Positions 1 through 8,680 of a DNA stretch of 64,000 bases are shown here, in pieces. Each line of letters opens with the position of its first letter. The stretch's first letter is position 1. The notes beneath the pieces were generated by a model. That model was not told the origin of the DNA. It worked only from the letters and a program-made list of their open reading frames with translations, and made no database searches. This stretch comes from a virus. The position numbers and the translations under genes were made by a program. The stretch lies in the IMG/VR virus record IMGVR_UViG_3300048583_000157, positions 1 to 64,000 of that record, one strand, 5' to 3'.

Positions 1-86
1 GGTAGTGGCTTTCGCGACAAAGCGTTCTGTGCGGAGACAGAGATGAAGTTGATGTCCTTGCAATCGAATTGAAGCTTCTTGCTCAT
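1..86 (-). CDS. Partial unknown protein, N-terminal part only
   Basis: The reading frame starts at the ATG complementary to 84-86 and runs off the left edge of the window, so only about 28 residues (beginning MSKKLQFDCKD) are visible. Its start overlaps the stop of the neighbouring gene in an ATGA arrangement, which implies translational coupling in one operon. No function can be assigned from this fragment. Confidence 0.6.
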   Translation of the reverse strand, partial: MSKKLQFDCKDINFISVSAQNALSRKPL

Positions 87-286
87 GCGCTTCCTCGTTT
101 GATTCCGTCGAGCGCCATTTCAGCATCACGTCGGCGAATTCGATGCAGCTCCACCATCACTGAATGGATGCCGGCGTATTCGCCGCGTCCGAAGTCATTT
201 GATTGGTCGACTTTCATGCCAGCGACTTTGACAGCTTCGCGAAGCTGATCTTCGAGGGTCTCTACTTTGGACTGCTTCTTAGCCAT
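83..286 (-). CDS. Small unknown protein (67 aa)
   Basis: This 67-residue charged protein begins MAKKQSKVET. The frame is open further upstream, but this ATG is preceded by GAGG at suitable spacing and sits just after the previous gene, so the long N-terminal extension is rejected. The first 25 residues look helical and the C-terminal half is rich in Arg and Asp. It overlaps the next gene by 4 nt. No family recognised. Confidence 0.6.
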   Translation of the reverse strand: MAKKQSKVETLEDQLREAVKVAGMKVDQSNDFGRGEYAGIHSVMVELHRIRRRDAEMALDGIKRGSA

Positions 287-293
287 GTTGACC

Positions 294-506
294 TCAGTTG
301 TGAGTTGCTGGGCAGTGACCAGCATGTGCCATGACGCTGTAGCCATGAGTCGTCTTGGAGATGACGTACGCATGGCCCTTGTAGGTGACCTCAGAGATTT
401 CGTGGGTGGCGGGTGGGTTAACAGGACGCGATGTCCAAGCCAGCGCTGCCGAAACAACGAGGACGGTAAAGGCCACTGGAATCAGAATGTCATTGGTGGT
501 AGCCAT
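294..506 (-). CDS. Small membrane or secreted protein (70 aa)
   Basis: Residues about 6-24 form one hydrophobic segment (ILIPVAFTVLVVSAALAW), followed by a short soluble tail with several His residues. That fits a single-pass inner-membrane protein with the tail outside, or an uncleaved signal anchor. It shares one nucleotide with the upstream gene, so it belongs to the same small operon. Function unknown. Confidence 0.6.
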   Translation of the reverse strand: MATTNDILIPVAFTVLVVSAALAWTSRPVNPPATHEISEVTYKGHAYVISKTTHGYSVMAHAGHCPATHN

Positions 507-865
507 TAGAAGATCACCTCTTGGAAGCCGATAAAGGCGACGTCGTACCAGGTGGAGACGCCATTGATTGTGACGAACATGCGGTCGCCGGTGGAAGTAG
601 AGCGATGGCCGATTTCCGAACCATCATGCACTGGGAATGGAGCAATGACATCCACTCCGCTGGCGGGCTGCAGAGACCAGGAACTATCGATGTTGTTGGT
701 CAGGCGATATGCCCGGTTCATGGCGTAGATTTTGTCGGCCAATTCGTCAGAATCGACCATTACCATAACACTCGCGGCATGCACGTATTCTTCGTTCACT
801 ACAGGAGAACCCCTCGACTGCAGATCACGAGTAAGATGGAAGACATCAACGATAGCAACGTGCAT
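506..865 (-). CDS. Unknown phage protein (119 aa)
   Basis: A 119-residue soluble protein. The segment 'HRSTSTGDRMFV' near residues 87-98 resembles the RS-S-GD motif found in many small uncharacterised phage proteins; that comparison is from memory and gives no function. The start has a GAGG ribosome site about 7 nt upstream. It is the first gene of a four-gene run reading to the left edge. Confidence 0.6.
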   Translation of the reverse strand: MHVAIVDVFHLTRDLQSRGSPVVNEEYVHAASVMVMVDSDELADKIYAMNRAYRLTNNIDSSWSLQPASGVDVIAPFPVHDGSEIGHRSTSTGDRMFVTINGVSTWYDVAFIGFQEVIF

Positions 866-998
866 ATTGAACCTCAGGTTATGTTTCGGCAGCGGACTAT
901 AAGGCTATAGTAGCACATCCTGATGTTCAAGTACACTAGAAAGATTGACCTTTCGGATCAATCACTTAGGGATTAGATAACGAACCGAAGCACTCGGT

Positions 999-1499
999 TC
1001 AAGACATGGACTTAAGGCTGCGGGCGATTGCCGCATCGATTACGTCCTGTCGCTTTGCATATTGCGTGCAAAGGTAGCGAGCATTTGGGATGACACCCAC
1101 TCGTGCAAGGTCGAGACGATCAGCATCCCAACAGATTTGAACAGAGAGCTCTTCATGAACGCCGCCATCACTATGCCCGACGCACGCTCTGTATAGTGCG
1201 CTAAACTCCGCGTCCGGCAATTCAAAGAACTTACCACGAAGACTGACGAGCTCGTTAGCAGCTCGCTGACCATGACCGAAGTCCTGACCTTCGTCCACTC
1301 GCTGGTGATCATGAAGGATAGAGAACAGATCGACTACGTTACGAGAGACATCGTGTCCTCTTCGTTCATGCATGTCGCAGAGGATGTTGCCGTTGATCTT
1401 GACGCGAGCCCAGTGCGAGCCACCGTGGTACCCATTCCACGAAATGCGGAATTGGTCCTTGAGGTATCTGTAGATGCTTGGATCGATCCAACTAGTCAT
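999..1499 (-). CDS. HD-domain-like phosphohydrolase (166 aa)
   Basis: The metal-binding pattern of the HD superfamily is visible in order: H29 (SHWARV), H63-D64 (LHDH), H109 (CVGHS) and D125/D127 (CWDADRLDL). HD proteins hydrolyse phosphate esters of nucleotides or nucleic acids; the substrate here is unknown. Similar 'SHWARV...FHDSRR...CWDADRLDLGR' proteins are found in bacteria. It lies just downstream of the large terminase with a 36 nt gap and is probably co-transcribed with it. No capsid-targeting peptide is seen at the N-terminus. Confidence 0.65.
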   Translation of the reverse strand: MTSWIDPSIYRYLKDQFRISWNGYHGGSHWARVKINGNILCDMHERRGHDVSRNVVDLFSILHDHQRVDEGQDFGHGQRAANELVSLRGKFFELPDAEFSALYRACVGHSDGGVHEELSVQICWDADRLDLARVGVIPNARYLCTQYAKRQDVIDAAIARSLKSMS

Positions 1500-1535
1500 G
1501 AAGCAATTGTACCATGTCTACCTGAGAAAGTAAAC

Positions 1536-3101
1536 TCACATTATGCTGAATGGAACTGGCTCGTCACCAAACGCATCGTTGGAATCTTCTTGACCAGCCG
1601 CAGAATATTCATTCACGCTTGGGTCAACGTTCTCGTAAACCATTTTTCTAGCACCTTCGTCGTAAGATGCCAAGCGCGCCAGAAGTCTACCCACGATCAA
1701 GCATGCACTGATAAGGTCGTCAGTGGAACCATTCTTGGCAGCGAAGCTGCCGCCTCTAGCAACATAGTGCTTAAACTCTGTGAGCAGTGCCGCCGAGTGC
1801 AGTGTCATTCCACCAGTCATGCGCTCAACAAGCTGTTTGATCTGCATGCAGCTTACGAGCTTGGATTTACCCGAGGTAAAGCAGCCGAGCTTTGTTGGGG
1901 AATCGCTGAACAGTTCAACACCATCCAGATACACGCCACCATCTGCAGAGTCATCGTTCTGAATGAGCGCGACAATGGCCTCACCAATACCGTTACGTTC
2001 GAACGACCAAATGACATCAGCCTTCTTGCCGTTGACTGGCTTTCTTAGTTCACGAAGCAGCCACTTGATCTTGGAATACACAAGAGGAATGTTTACGACG
2101 TTCAATCGAAGCTCGGCCACCTGCTCTAGCGATGGGAATTCAAACACCTCGATTGCGGTGAAGTCTTGCTGGTTGCCTGTTGCGGGGTCGACACCAACCA
2201 GATATGTTCCATTGCCAGTAAGCTCTTTGAAGAACTTGAAGCCCATATCCTCTCTGATTGGATGTCTGGCTTTCAGGGAATGGATTCTACGTGAGTCGAT
2301 AAGCAGCGCGTCAGAAGACAGGAATTCGCAATCGAGTTCCTGTCTTGTCTTAACGGGACCAAGCTTACCCAACATCTCTTCATAGTACTCTGGCCCACGC
2401 TCAGGGTGTTGATGCCACATGACCTGGATAGGCACAAACGAATTCGTACCCGCATTTGCACCTGTCCAGATGCTAGCGAATAGGTCAGTGTCTCCGTTAG
2501 GAGTAGAAGTCAGAATGAACTTACCACCAGTGGAAAGAGATGGCGTGATGGATGCCCACATCTCTTCTTGAACGCGACGTGAGATGAATGCGATTTCGTC
2601 GATGAACAGAATGGAAGGCGAGCCACCTCGACCAGTCTTTTCGGAAGTAGCTTCGCACTTGATCTTAGAACCGTTGTCAAACTCGATACTCGTACGGTTG
2701 TAGAATTTGCAGCCAGCCTTTAGCCAGTCTGGAAGTTCCTCATACGCGAACTTGATTCTCGACATGATTTCGGTTGCGTGGTTCATTGCCTTAGAAGCAA
2801 TGACGCAATTCTTGTCTGTCTGGAATAGGCTGAACCACAAAATGTACATAGCCACGACGGTGGTTTTACCCAGCTGTCGGCTAGCGAGAATAACCACATC
2901 CTTGTTTTCGTGGATGCTTTTGACCATGTCGATCTGGTAATCGAACAGCGCAAAAGGAACTGAGCCTTTTGTTGGATGCGCGACCTTGACATAGTTGGTC
3001 AAGAAGTAAATCGGATCGTTGCTACACTTCCTCAGCTCTGAGACAGAGTCTGGAGTATATTCGGATTCGGCGTACGCCCGCTTGAGATACGGATTCTTCA
3101 T
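1536..3101 (-). CDS. 17: Terminase large subunit (gp17-like)
   Basis: ATP-driven motor and headful nuclease that pumps DNA through the portal. Visible motifs: Walker A SRQLGKTT (about 74-81), Walker B ILFIDEIAF (about 164-172), the coupling motif LTSTPNG (about 197-203), and a RNase H-like nuclease centre starting at VGVDPATG (D305) with a later acidic SFERNG. The 521 residues are somewhat shorter than T4 gp17 (610). A late promoter lies about 65 nt upstream. Its usual partner gp16 is not adjacent; the best candidate lies about 9 kb upstream. Confidence 0.95.
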   Translation of the reverse strand: MKNPYLKRAYAESEYTPDSVSELRKCSNDPIYFLTNYVKVAHPTKGSVPFALFDYQIDMVKSIHENKDVVILASRQLGKTTVVAMYILWFSLFQTDKNCVIASKAMNHATEIMSRIKFAYEELPDWLKAGCKFYNRTSIEFDNGSKIKCEATSEKTGRGGSPSILFIDEIAFISRRVQEEMWASITPSLSTGGKFILTSTPNGDTDLFASIWTGANAGTNSFVPIQVMWHQHPERGPEYYEEMLGKLGPVKTRQELDCEFLSSDALLIDSRRIHSLKARHPIREDMGFKFFKELTGNGTYLVGVDPATGNQQDFTAIEVFEFPSLEQVAELRLNVVNIPLVYSKIKWLLRELRKPVNGKKADVIWSFERNGIGEAIVALIQNDDSADGGVYLDGVELFSDSPTKLGCFTSGKSKLVSCMQIKQLVERMTGGMTLHSAALLTEFKHYVARGGSFAAKNGSTDDLISACLIVGRLLARLASYDEGARKMVYENVDPSVNEYSAAGQEDSNDAFGDEPVPFSIM

Positions 3102-3164
3102 TCTAGTTCCTGATAGTTATTGCGGGATAACGTGCTCACGTTTTGTGGAACCCGCTTGTCAGGA

Positions 3165-3172
3165 TATTTATG
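3165..3172 (-). promoter_or_regulatory. T4-type late promoter for terminase
   Basis: Minus-strand CATAAATA sits about 65 nt upstream of the terminase start. It matches the TAAATA core of gp55-dependent late promoters that recurs before structural genes throughout this window. Confidence 0.65.
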
Positions 3173-3182
3173 GACGCAGGAT

Positions 3183-3212
3183 AGGGCTAACCGAATTGGT
3201 CAGGTTAGCCCT
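3183..3212 (-). terminator. Hairpin at the end of the cargo operon
   Basis: A perfect 10-bp inverted repeat, AGGGCTAACC...GGTTAGCCCT with a 10-nt loop, overlaps the stop codon of the 3205-3489 gene and lies just before the terminase promoter. There is no clear U tract, so it may be a weak terminator or an mRNA-stabilising structure. Confidence 0.4.
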
Positions 3213-3489
3213 TTAGGAATTCGACCTCTCGCAGCTCCATGCTGTGAGCGAATTCAAGCTTCTTATCGAATAGAATAAGACGCGTTAGCTCTTTGCGATA
3301 GAAGTTTACCGCTTGAGTAGAAGGCTTCTTGTTGTGCTTCGCCTTGAATTTCTCGACGCCAGTGCGCACCATCATCTCAACCACGTCGTTGTAGTGGTTG
3401 ATTCTCCCAGAGGTCAGAGTATTGAAAACTCTAGGAGCTTTACCTTCGTCAGAGAAAGTAACGATGGCATCAACGTCGATCATCGTCAT
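3205..3489 (-). CDS. Unknown basic protein upstream of terminase (94 aa)
   Basis: A 94-residue, mostly helical, Lys/Arg-rich protein starting MTMIDVDAIV. It sits in the operon position that small terminase gp16 occupies in T4, directly before gp17. However, it is short and shows none of the gp16 features I know, and the gene at 12429-12893 is a better gp16 candidate. No capsid-targeting peptide. It begins 4 nt after the upstream gene. Confidence 0.5.
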   Translation of the reverse strand: MTMIDVDAIVTFSDEGKAPRVFNTLTSGRINHYNDVVEMMVRTGVEKFKAKHNKKPSTQAVNFYRKELTRLILFDKKLEFAHSMELREVEFLKG

Positions 3490-3492
3490 GCT

Positions 3493-3927
3493 TTAGCCCT
3501 GACTGCGGGCCAGCTGCTGCCAGATTACCAGCGGAACCTGCAGGTAAACCTTGTGGGTGTTGTCGACCACCTGGACCTGCTCACTGGTTGGGTCAAGGAC
3601 GACCATGTACTTGACACCGTTGGCGCCAGCAGCAGTAGAGAGAATCTTTGGCTCGACTTCGTCTTGCTCAACAGAATCTTCTTCACCTTCCTCATTGACA
3701 TCTTCACCCAGGAAAGGCTTGACCATAGCAATGAGCTCTTCGTCTTCCATTCCACCTGTGAGGTCACGAGTATCGATCTCACGTAGCTTGGTGATGATGC
3801 GAGTAGCTGCCTTGTCACCGTCTAGAGAGTCGGTGTCAGTGAGGTCCATCGCACGATAGATAAGGTCGATGATCTTATCCTTCAGCTGCCCTTCATTGAG
3901 GGTAAGTAGTTCTTGAAGAAGCTTCAT
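3493..3927 (-). CDS. Probable internal head protein with targeting peptide (144 aa)
   Basis: The N-terminus MKLLQELLTLNE ends in an LxE-type site, as expected for gp21 cleavage. The middle is very acidic (EDVNEEGEEDSVEQDEVEP, about 75-93). The C-terminal domain (about 95-144) ends in YLQVPLVIWQQLARSQ, which resembles the end of the 11840-12073 product (MPLKVWKQLVTSA), suggesting a shared domain. Enzymatic function unknown. I infer that it is packaged into the prohead with the neighbouring cargo. Confidence 0.6.
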   Translation of the reverse strand: MKLLQELLTLNEGQLKDKIIDLIYRAMDLTDTDSLDGDKAATRIITKLREIDTRDLTGGMEDEELIAMVKPFLGEDVNEEGEEDSVEQDEVEPKILSTAAGANGVKYMVVLDPTSEQVQVVDNTHKVYLQVPLVIWQQLARSQG

Positions 3928-3953
3928 TTTGAGTCCTTTTGTTTAGATGACAG

Positions 3954-4781
3954 TTATTCTGTCATCTCGTAATTTTCTAGGAAGTACTTTCTAAATTCGT
4001 CCCAACGATTCATTGCGATGAGTAGCACATTGCCACCAACCCAAACCTCTCGGTTTTTGTATTCGCCGATTCCTAGAGTAGCAGTGGTTGCAGATGTCAT
4101 GCCAATTTTCTTCGGCGATAGTGCTTCAAAGATTTCACCCAAGAAGTTATCCATGCTCTTGCTGTCAGCCACATCAAACGCTTTTTCAAATTTCTTTACT
4201 GCCTTCGGGTCTTTCTTGGCAAGTTCATTTGAAAATTGCATGATGGCATTGAAGTTGTCTTTGATTCCCATCATACGAAAGCGATAATTCAAGCTCTCAA
4301 TTGCCATGGTCTCGCCAAACACCTTGATGTCCTTATCCCACATATCTGCTTTAGGGCATATGCCAATACGCGTTTTGTCAAATGGAATAACGACTAGAAC
4401 GGCTGCGTCGCTGGCAGAATAATCTTGCGCAGTCGCTAGGTTGGTAGAGCAGATAAAAGAGCGGCTTCTCTTTGGAAAAGATTTGTAGCCTGGGTGATTG
4501 TCGAAAATGACGGTATAGTGGTTAGAAGTGTTTTGACTCTTTCTTTCGGTGGCCGAAGTGTCAACAACCCATGCGCCAATTTTCGTTGTAACGTTCAGTG
4601 TCTGCTGGGCAGGCGCCTTACTATCACCGCGATAAATCATCTTGTTCGCCAAGATCATTGGGATTGCATTCTTGCATTTGGTCTCAATGATCTTTATTGC
4701 CGCATCATCTGCCGCACGGTCATACTTCGGCTGTTTGCCAGCCGAAGCTTCTAGAAACATCTTGAACGTTTGGTGCGACAT
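3954..4781 (-). CDS. Packaged ADP-ribosyltransferase-like protein (275 aa), divergent copy
   Basis: The leader MSHQTFKMFLEA carries a targeting-type FLE|A site. The following domain fits the R-S-E class of ADP-ribosyltransferases: R51 in MIYRGD, an STS-like CSTN at 111-114 after SRSF, and a candidate catalytic E245 in NREVWVGG. These enzymes move ADP-ribose from NAD to host proteins, as T4 Alt does to RNA polymerase. It is closest to the 10323-11399 product and more distant from the three-copy family at 7185-10316. It overlaps the 4781-7156 gene by one base. Confidence 0.6.
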   Translation of the reverse strand: MSHQTFKMFLEASAGKQPKYDRAADDAAIKIIETKCKNAIPMILANKMIYRGDSKAPAQQTLNVTTKIGAWVVDTSATERKSQNTSNHYTVIFDNHPGYKSFPKRSRSFICSTNLATAQDYSASDAAVLVVIPFDKTRIGICPKADMWDKDIKVFGETMAIESLNYRFRMMGIKDNFNAIMQFSNELAKKDPKAVKKFEKAFDVADSKSMDNFLGEIFEALSPKKIGMTSATTATLGIGEYKNREVWVGGNVLLIAMNRWDEFRKYFLENYEMTE

Positions 4782-7156
4782 TATGCGCCCTTGGACTTTT
4801 TAGCTGCGATCTTTTCATAAGTGATCATTTCGCGACCCTTCATGGAAGGGTTTGCTTTAAGGAACTGCTTTCGTGCATCTTCGCAGGCCGCCTTGGGGTC
4901 TTTTGCCGTTATTTCGTAGATGACATGATCGTGCCCAGTCGGTCCGAATTCAACGGTGACCCTGTACAGATCGCCTTTTTCGACCGACTCGCCAAGAACG
5001 TAGCCCTTCTTCTCATCCATATCCCAAACACCATAGGAACGGTCTTCGTCAGATACTTCAGCAGAAATGGTTCTTACTCCATTCTCAATCTTCGCCTTGA
5101 ACTTCAGCTTGGCAGCTTTCTCAGGGTAAGCGTTCTTGACTGCAGTCTTCCAGGATTCAACGTCCTTCCAAGAGTCATGCGCGTCTTCCTTGAGCTTACC
5201 ACCGTCAACGTCCTCATGAATTACCTGAGGATCGATTCCGCCAATTGACTTCAATGGGTGAAGTGCGAGTCGAGCGCGAAGCTTTTCAGAAAGATCTTTC
5301 TGTAGACCTTCCTTACGTGGCTTGTCTTTGCAATCTGTGTAGAAGGCAACTGTTACTTCGCTATCCTTCTTGAACTTGCCCTTCTTGAGTACGTTGCCGA
5401 TTGGTTCAATGCGGTGAACCTTGCAAGCTATGAGCTCTTCTTCTGCCATGTGGTGCAAGTAATTGTCGGCTTCGTGGATAACCTCGAGCGCCAGCTTACG
5501 GTACTCTTCATCCTTGTTGGGCTTGCCTTCCATGAGAAGAGCTGCGGCCTGACCGATGAGAACTTCTGGATGCTCGTTGACCAAAGCTTCCATATCGGCG
5601 GGAGATAGAGTCCAGAAGCGTGCCTTACCGTATGGAGCGGCTAGTTCATTGGCCTTCTTGAAGTCAACGAGCTGTGCAGCTTCAGATGCTTCAAGTAGAC
5701 GAAACATGGTGCCATGATGAGCGCTTGCGAGGATGTCAAGAGCGCCCATTGCATCTAGCGAATCATCTTCAGTAACGAAATGATGCTTGATGACTTGCGC
5801 GATGTTCTTAGCACCGAGCTCCAAGAAAAGCTCATCAGCGAAGATGGTTGCAATCTCGGGCTCTGTTGCAAGCCAGTTGTTGTAGATTTCACCGAAGCGC
5901 TTCTTGTCCTTGGTAACGGCTGCAAGCTGGTTCATCATGCGCTTTACCATCGGCTTCTCTTCAAAATCGGTAATCCAATCTACTTTGGCAAGCTTCTCAC
6001 CAGCGCGCTTGATAGCTGCGTGGAGTAGGTCTGGAGTCTGTGGAAGGTCTGGAGCCAGTGGCTTTGCTTCTTCCTTCTTTGCTTCCTTGATGGGAGTCTT
6101 GAAAGCTGCGACCAGGAATTCCTTGAAGGTCTCGGCTCCATACTGCTTGAATAGTTCGTCAGCAAGAAGGTCAGTGATTCCGCCGAAGCTATCATTCCAT
6201 TTGTTGTAGATGGCAACAAACTTCTTCTTGTCGCCTGCAACGTCTGATAGTTCTTTTGCCATTGCGATGACGCTCGAACGCACGCCACTCTTTCGACCGT
6301 GAGTAGCGTCATTTAGAGTGCCGTCCTTTTTGGCTGCAGTGAGAGCTGCTGCGATTGCCTTCTTAAGGGTCGACCCACCTACAGCTTCTTCAAGCTTACC
6401 CCAGTTGCTCGTGACATGATGCTCAGCTTCCTTCGCATCATAGAATGGACCTTCAATGTCGATGCCACGACGGTAGTCCTTGTGAATCCAGGACATGATG
6501 TCATCTGGCTTCAGGTACGACATGTAGGTCTGGCCCCAGCGGTACTCAGGCTTACCCTTGTACTGCTTCTCATGCCACTTACCGCCGCCTTCCTTGGTGA
6601 CTAGACCGATCCAGGAGCGCTCTTCATCCTCGTCATAGAACGCGACGTAGAACTTCTGCTGATCGTCTTCATCATCGCCATCTTCGTCAGTCTCTTCATA
6701 GTCCTTCTCAGCTTCCGAAACATCAGACGAGTGGAACGAATGCTCGCCAATTCCGTAGAGCTTGACTACTACAAACTTCTTGTCCTTACCAAAGCGGGTG
6801 ATTTCACCGGTCTGATCCTTGTACTGAACGTTACCAGTGATCTCGACGACATCGCCAATTTCGAGCTGGTCGGCCGTTCGCTGACCGTCTACTGATGGCT
6901 TGTCGCTCGTGTCTTCGATCTCTACATCGTGCAGCGCAGATGCTTCTGAAACCTTCTTACGGGGCGCTTTGCGACCGACCTGAGTAAGGGTTGCATCGCC
7001 TTCAGTGCTTACACGGAGCTCACCGGATTCACCACGCTTGATGACTCCGCCCTGAGCGATTAGGCGCTTGTTGATTTCTACGAAATCGGCGTCGGTGATT
7101 TCCTTGTACTCTTCCTTAACCTGACGCATATTGTGCAGAGAGCTGAGCAACTTCAT
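4781..7156 (-). CDS. Large modular internal or structural protein (791 aa)
   Basis: Unrecognised as a whole. Residues about 97-145 (IGDVVEITGN...GEITRFGKDKKFVVVKL) look like a small KOW/SH3-type barrel, followed by an acidic linker. Two copies of a roughly 85-residue helical unit follow, marked by KKKFVAIYNKWNDSF...ADELF and KKRFGEIYNNWLATE...ADELF. Later come an LLEASEA site that gp21 could cut and an alpha/beta C-terminal part. The N-terminus (MKLLSSLHNM) resembles cargo leaders but has no clear early LxE site. A late promoter lies about 25 nt upstream. It sits inside the cargo operon, so I infer that it is a head-internal protein. Confidence 0.6.
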   Translation of the reverse strand: MKLLSSLHNMRQVKEEYKEITDADFVEINKRLIAQGGVIKRGESGELRVSTEGDATLTQVGRKAPRKKVSEASALHDVEIEDTSDKPSVDGQRTADQLEIGDVVEITGNVQYKDQTGEITRFGKDKKFVVVKLYGIGEHSFHSSDVSEAEKDYEETDEDGDDEDDQQKFYVAFYDEDEERSWIGLVTKEGGGKWHEKQYKGKPEYRWGQTYMSYLKPDDIMSWIHKDYRRGIDIEGPFYDAKEAEHHVTSNWGKLEEAVGGSTLKKAIAAALTAAKKDGTLNDATHGRKSGVRSSVIAMAKELSDVAGDKKKFVAIYNKWNDSFGGITDLLADELFKQYGAETFKEFLVAAFKTPIKEAKKEEAKPLAPDLPQTPDLLHAAIKRAGEKLAKVDWITDFEEKPMVKRMMNQLAAVTKDKKRFGEIYNNWLATEPEIATIFADELFLELGAKNIAQVIKHHFVTEDDSLDAMGALDILASAHHGTMFRLLEASEAAQLVDFKKANELAAPYGKARFWTLSPADMEALVNEHPEVLIGQAAALLMEGKPNKDEEYRKLALEVIHEADNYLHHMAEEELIACKVHRIEPIGNVLKKGKFKKDSEVTVAFYTDCKDKPRKEGLQKDLSEKLRARLALHPLKSIGGIDPQVIHEDVDGGKLKEDAHDSWKDVESWKTAVKNAYPEKAAKLKFKAKIENGVRTISAEVSDEDRSYGVWDMDEKKGYVLGESVEKGDLYRVTVEFGPTGHDHVIYEITAKDPKAACEDARKQFLKANPSMKGREMITYEKIAAKKSKGA

Positions 7157-7181
7157 GGGTAGTTTCCTTTTTGCGATAGCC

Positions 7182-7189
7182 TATTTATT
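7182..7189 (-). promoter_or_regulatory. T4-type late promoter
   Basis: Minus-strand AATAAATA lies about 25 nt upstream of the 791-residue gene and overlaps the end of the preceding gene. It gives the downstream half of the cargo operon its own late promoter. Confidence 0.6.
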
Positions 7190-7952
7190 CGTTACTAAGC
7201 TGATTGAAACGTTTTGCGAATCTCTCAAAATCTGGTGAAGACGGATCAATCAGATAATACTTCTTGCAAGACAGCATGACTTCTGTGGATTCCCGGCTGC
7301 CCTTACCATGTACGTAGTCGGCAAGTCCATCTGAAATATACGGCTCTTGTTGTTCCAACCATGCTGTAACGCATTCAAACCATTTGTCAAAATCGTCCAA
7401 TGCCTTACGAGTATTAGCCTTAGATGACAGCTCCTCAGCGCTAAGAATGTCTTCCAGAACCCCAGTGTCTTTCAGGTCATCAATGATGTCATCATACAGC
7501 TCTGCGTGATTGTACTTTTTACTACCCTGGAACATTACATATGCGTCAGTGACGATGTCAGAATACACATACTTGAATTTGCCAACAGGGAACAGTAGCT
7601 GCGGTTGACCATAGTTGCTAGCTTGAGTTTTTGACGTGGCGCAGAATACACCTCTAGACCTAAAAGGGAACCCAAAATGCTGAATAAAGTGTTCGTCGAG
7701 CAGCGCATGTAAATCGGGAAGAGAATCTTTAGGCTTTCTGACCCTATCGCCACTGAATTCGGACATGAGACCGCTAAAGCCTTCGCCCATAGCACGATAA
7801 AGAACTCCGCTAGGTGTAGAGCTACCAATGCCCTGTGGAAGCCTTGGATTGAATTCCGTTATAAACGTCTTACAGTCGGCAAATACTTTCTCCGCTGCTT
7901 CTTCAGGAGTTAGCGTCGGTGCTTCGGCGACAAATTGCTTGAAGGTAATCAT
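7185..7952 (-). CDS. Packaged ADP-ribosyltransferase-like protein (255 aa), copy 1
   Basis: I chose the ATG at 7952 because it overlaps the upstream stop as ATGA and yields the leader MITFKQFVAE|A, a T4-style capsid-targeting peptide. Catalytic candidates are R53 in LYRAM, the FCATSK segment at 103-108 (STS-like) and E224 in TEVMLSCKKYY. The motif RKPKDS (72-77) and the segment FPVGKFKYVYS (121-131) are shared with the two tandem paralogues. Inference: it is injected with DNA and modifies host proteins. The assignment rests on motif order, not on a profile search. Confidence 0.65.
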   Translation of the reverse strand: MITFKQFVAEAPTLTPEEAAEKVFADCKTFITEFNPRLPQGIGSSTPSGVLYRAMGEGFSGLMSEFSGDRVRKPKDSLPDLHALLDEHFIQHFGFPFRSRGVFCATSKTQASNYGQPQLLFPVGKFKYVYSDIVTDAYVMFQGSKKYNHAELYDDIIDDLKDTGVLEDILSAEELSSKANTRKALDDFDKWFECVTAWLEQQEPYISDGLADYVHGKGSRESTEVMLSCKKYYLIDPSSPDFERFAKRFNQLSNE

Positions 7953-8680
7953 TTGTACCAACCATCCACTTTATTTTTGAGCGTATCCATTGACATGATA
8001 TCTGGCGTAAGGTACTTTCCACCAGAGGCTTTTAGTTTTTCAATGTGGCGAGCGCCGATCGGGTTAGAGATTGCCGAAGAGAAGAATGTCTGCGCCTTCT
8101 TGAAAGCCTTCATCATGACTTCATCGGTGTACTCGTCGCCAGAATTCTTTACGTCTACGAAGAACGAAACCTTACCTCTGAGGAATTCGACATTGGCTTC
8201 AGTTCTCTCATGAACCTTCTTGACGAAATCAAGATCGACCTGTCTCTTAGTTGTAGCGTTTCGCTTCTCTACTCGTGCTAGAGCATCTTCCAAAGATGTG
8301 TTGACGTACACGATACCAACATCGTATCCAAGAGACTCAAGGATGCCCATACGGTGCAAAAGATTGGATGCATCGTTAGAAGTACCATCTACGAAGAGAG
8401 GCAGCATGCCATTGAGATAAGCGGACAGGCTGTTCTTCGTGATTCGAAGCGCCGTGTCTCGGTACTCTTTTGCCCAAGTAGTGGGATCGACCGCGCCACC
8501 CGACTTTGCAGCAAGATACTCGGTAGCCTTGTCAGTGTTTACTATTCTCGGGCCGACGCCGCCGCTAAGAGTACTGACAGTGTATGATTTACCTGAGCCG
8601 GGGATACCGATAACAAAGACGGCTTTGAAGATGCCTTTGTCATTGATGCCCTCATTTAGGAATTCTTTGAAAGTTTTCAT
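7949..8680 (-). CDS. Packaged P-loop kinase, zeta-toxin-like (243 aa)
   Basis: The leader MKTFKEFLNE|G is almost the T4 internal-protein targeting peptide. It is followed directly by a Walker A motif GIPGSGKS (25-32). The order of elements (P-loop, VNTDKATEYL, FVDGTS, VYVNTSLEDALARVEKRN) matches small ATP-dependent kinases such as zeta toxins or polynucleotide kinases. The substrate cannot be told. It overlaps the genes on both sides by 4 nt, in the middle of the ADP-ribosyltransferase cluster. A head-packaged kinase is unusual. Confidence 0.7.
   Translation of the reverse strand: MKTFKEFLNEGINDKGIFKAVFVIGIPGSGKSYTVSTLSGGVGPRIVNTDKATEYLAAKSGGAVDPTTWAKEYRDTALRITKNSLSAYLNGMLPLFVDGTSNDASNLLHRMGILESLGYDVGIVYVNTSLEDALARVEKRNATTKRQVDLDFVKKVHERTEANVEFLRGKVSFFVDVKNSGDEYTDEVMMKAFKKAQTFFSSAISNPIGARHIEKLKASGGKYLTPDIMSMDTLKNKVDGWYK

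Noticed and set aside
521-910. Plus-strand open frame of 129 codons
   Set aside because: It lies opposite the coupled genes 294-865, whose starts and overlaps are better supported.
896-930. Possible host-type promoter upstream of the 506-865 gene (minus TTGAAC and TATAGC)
   Set aside because: The spacer is only 15 nt and the -10 match is poor; not convincing without transcript data.
982-1000. Hairpin GAACCGA-AGCAC-TCGGTTC at the end of the HD gene
   Set aside because: There is no U tract on the minus strand and it overlaps the stop codon; the evidence is too weak to call a terminator.
1272-2048. Plus-strand open frame of 258 codons opposite the terminase and HD genes
   Set aside because: It is antisense to well-supported genes, has no ribosome site or promoter, and its protein shows no recognisable pattern.
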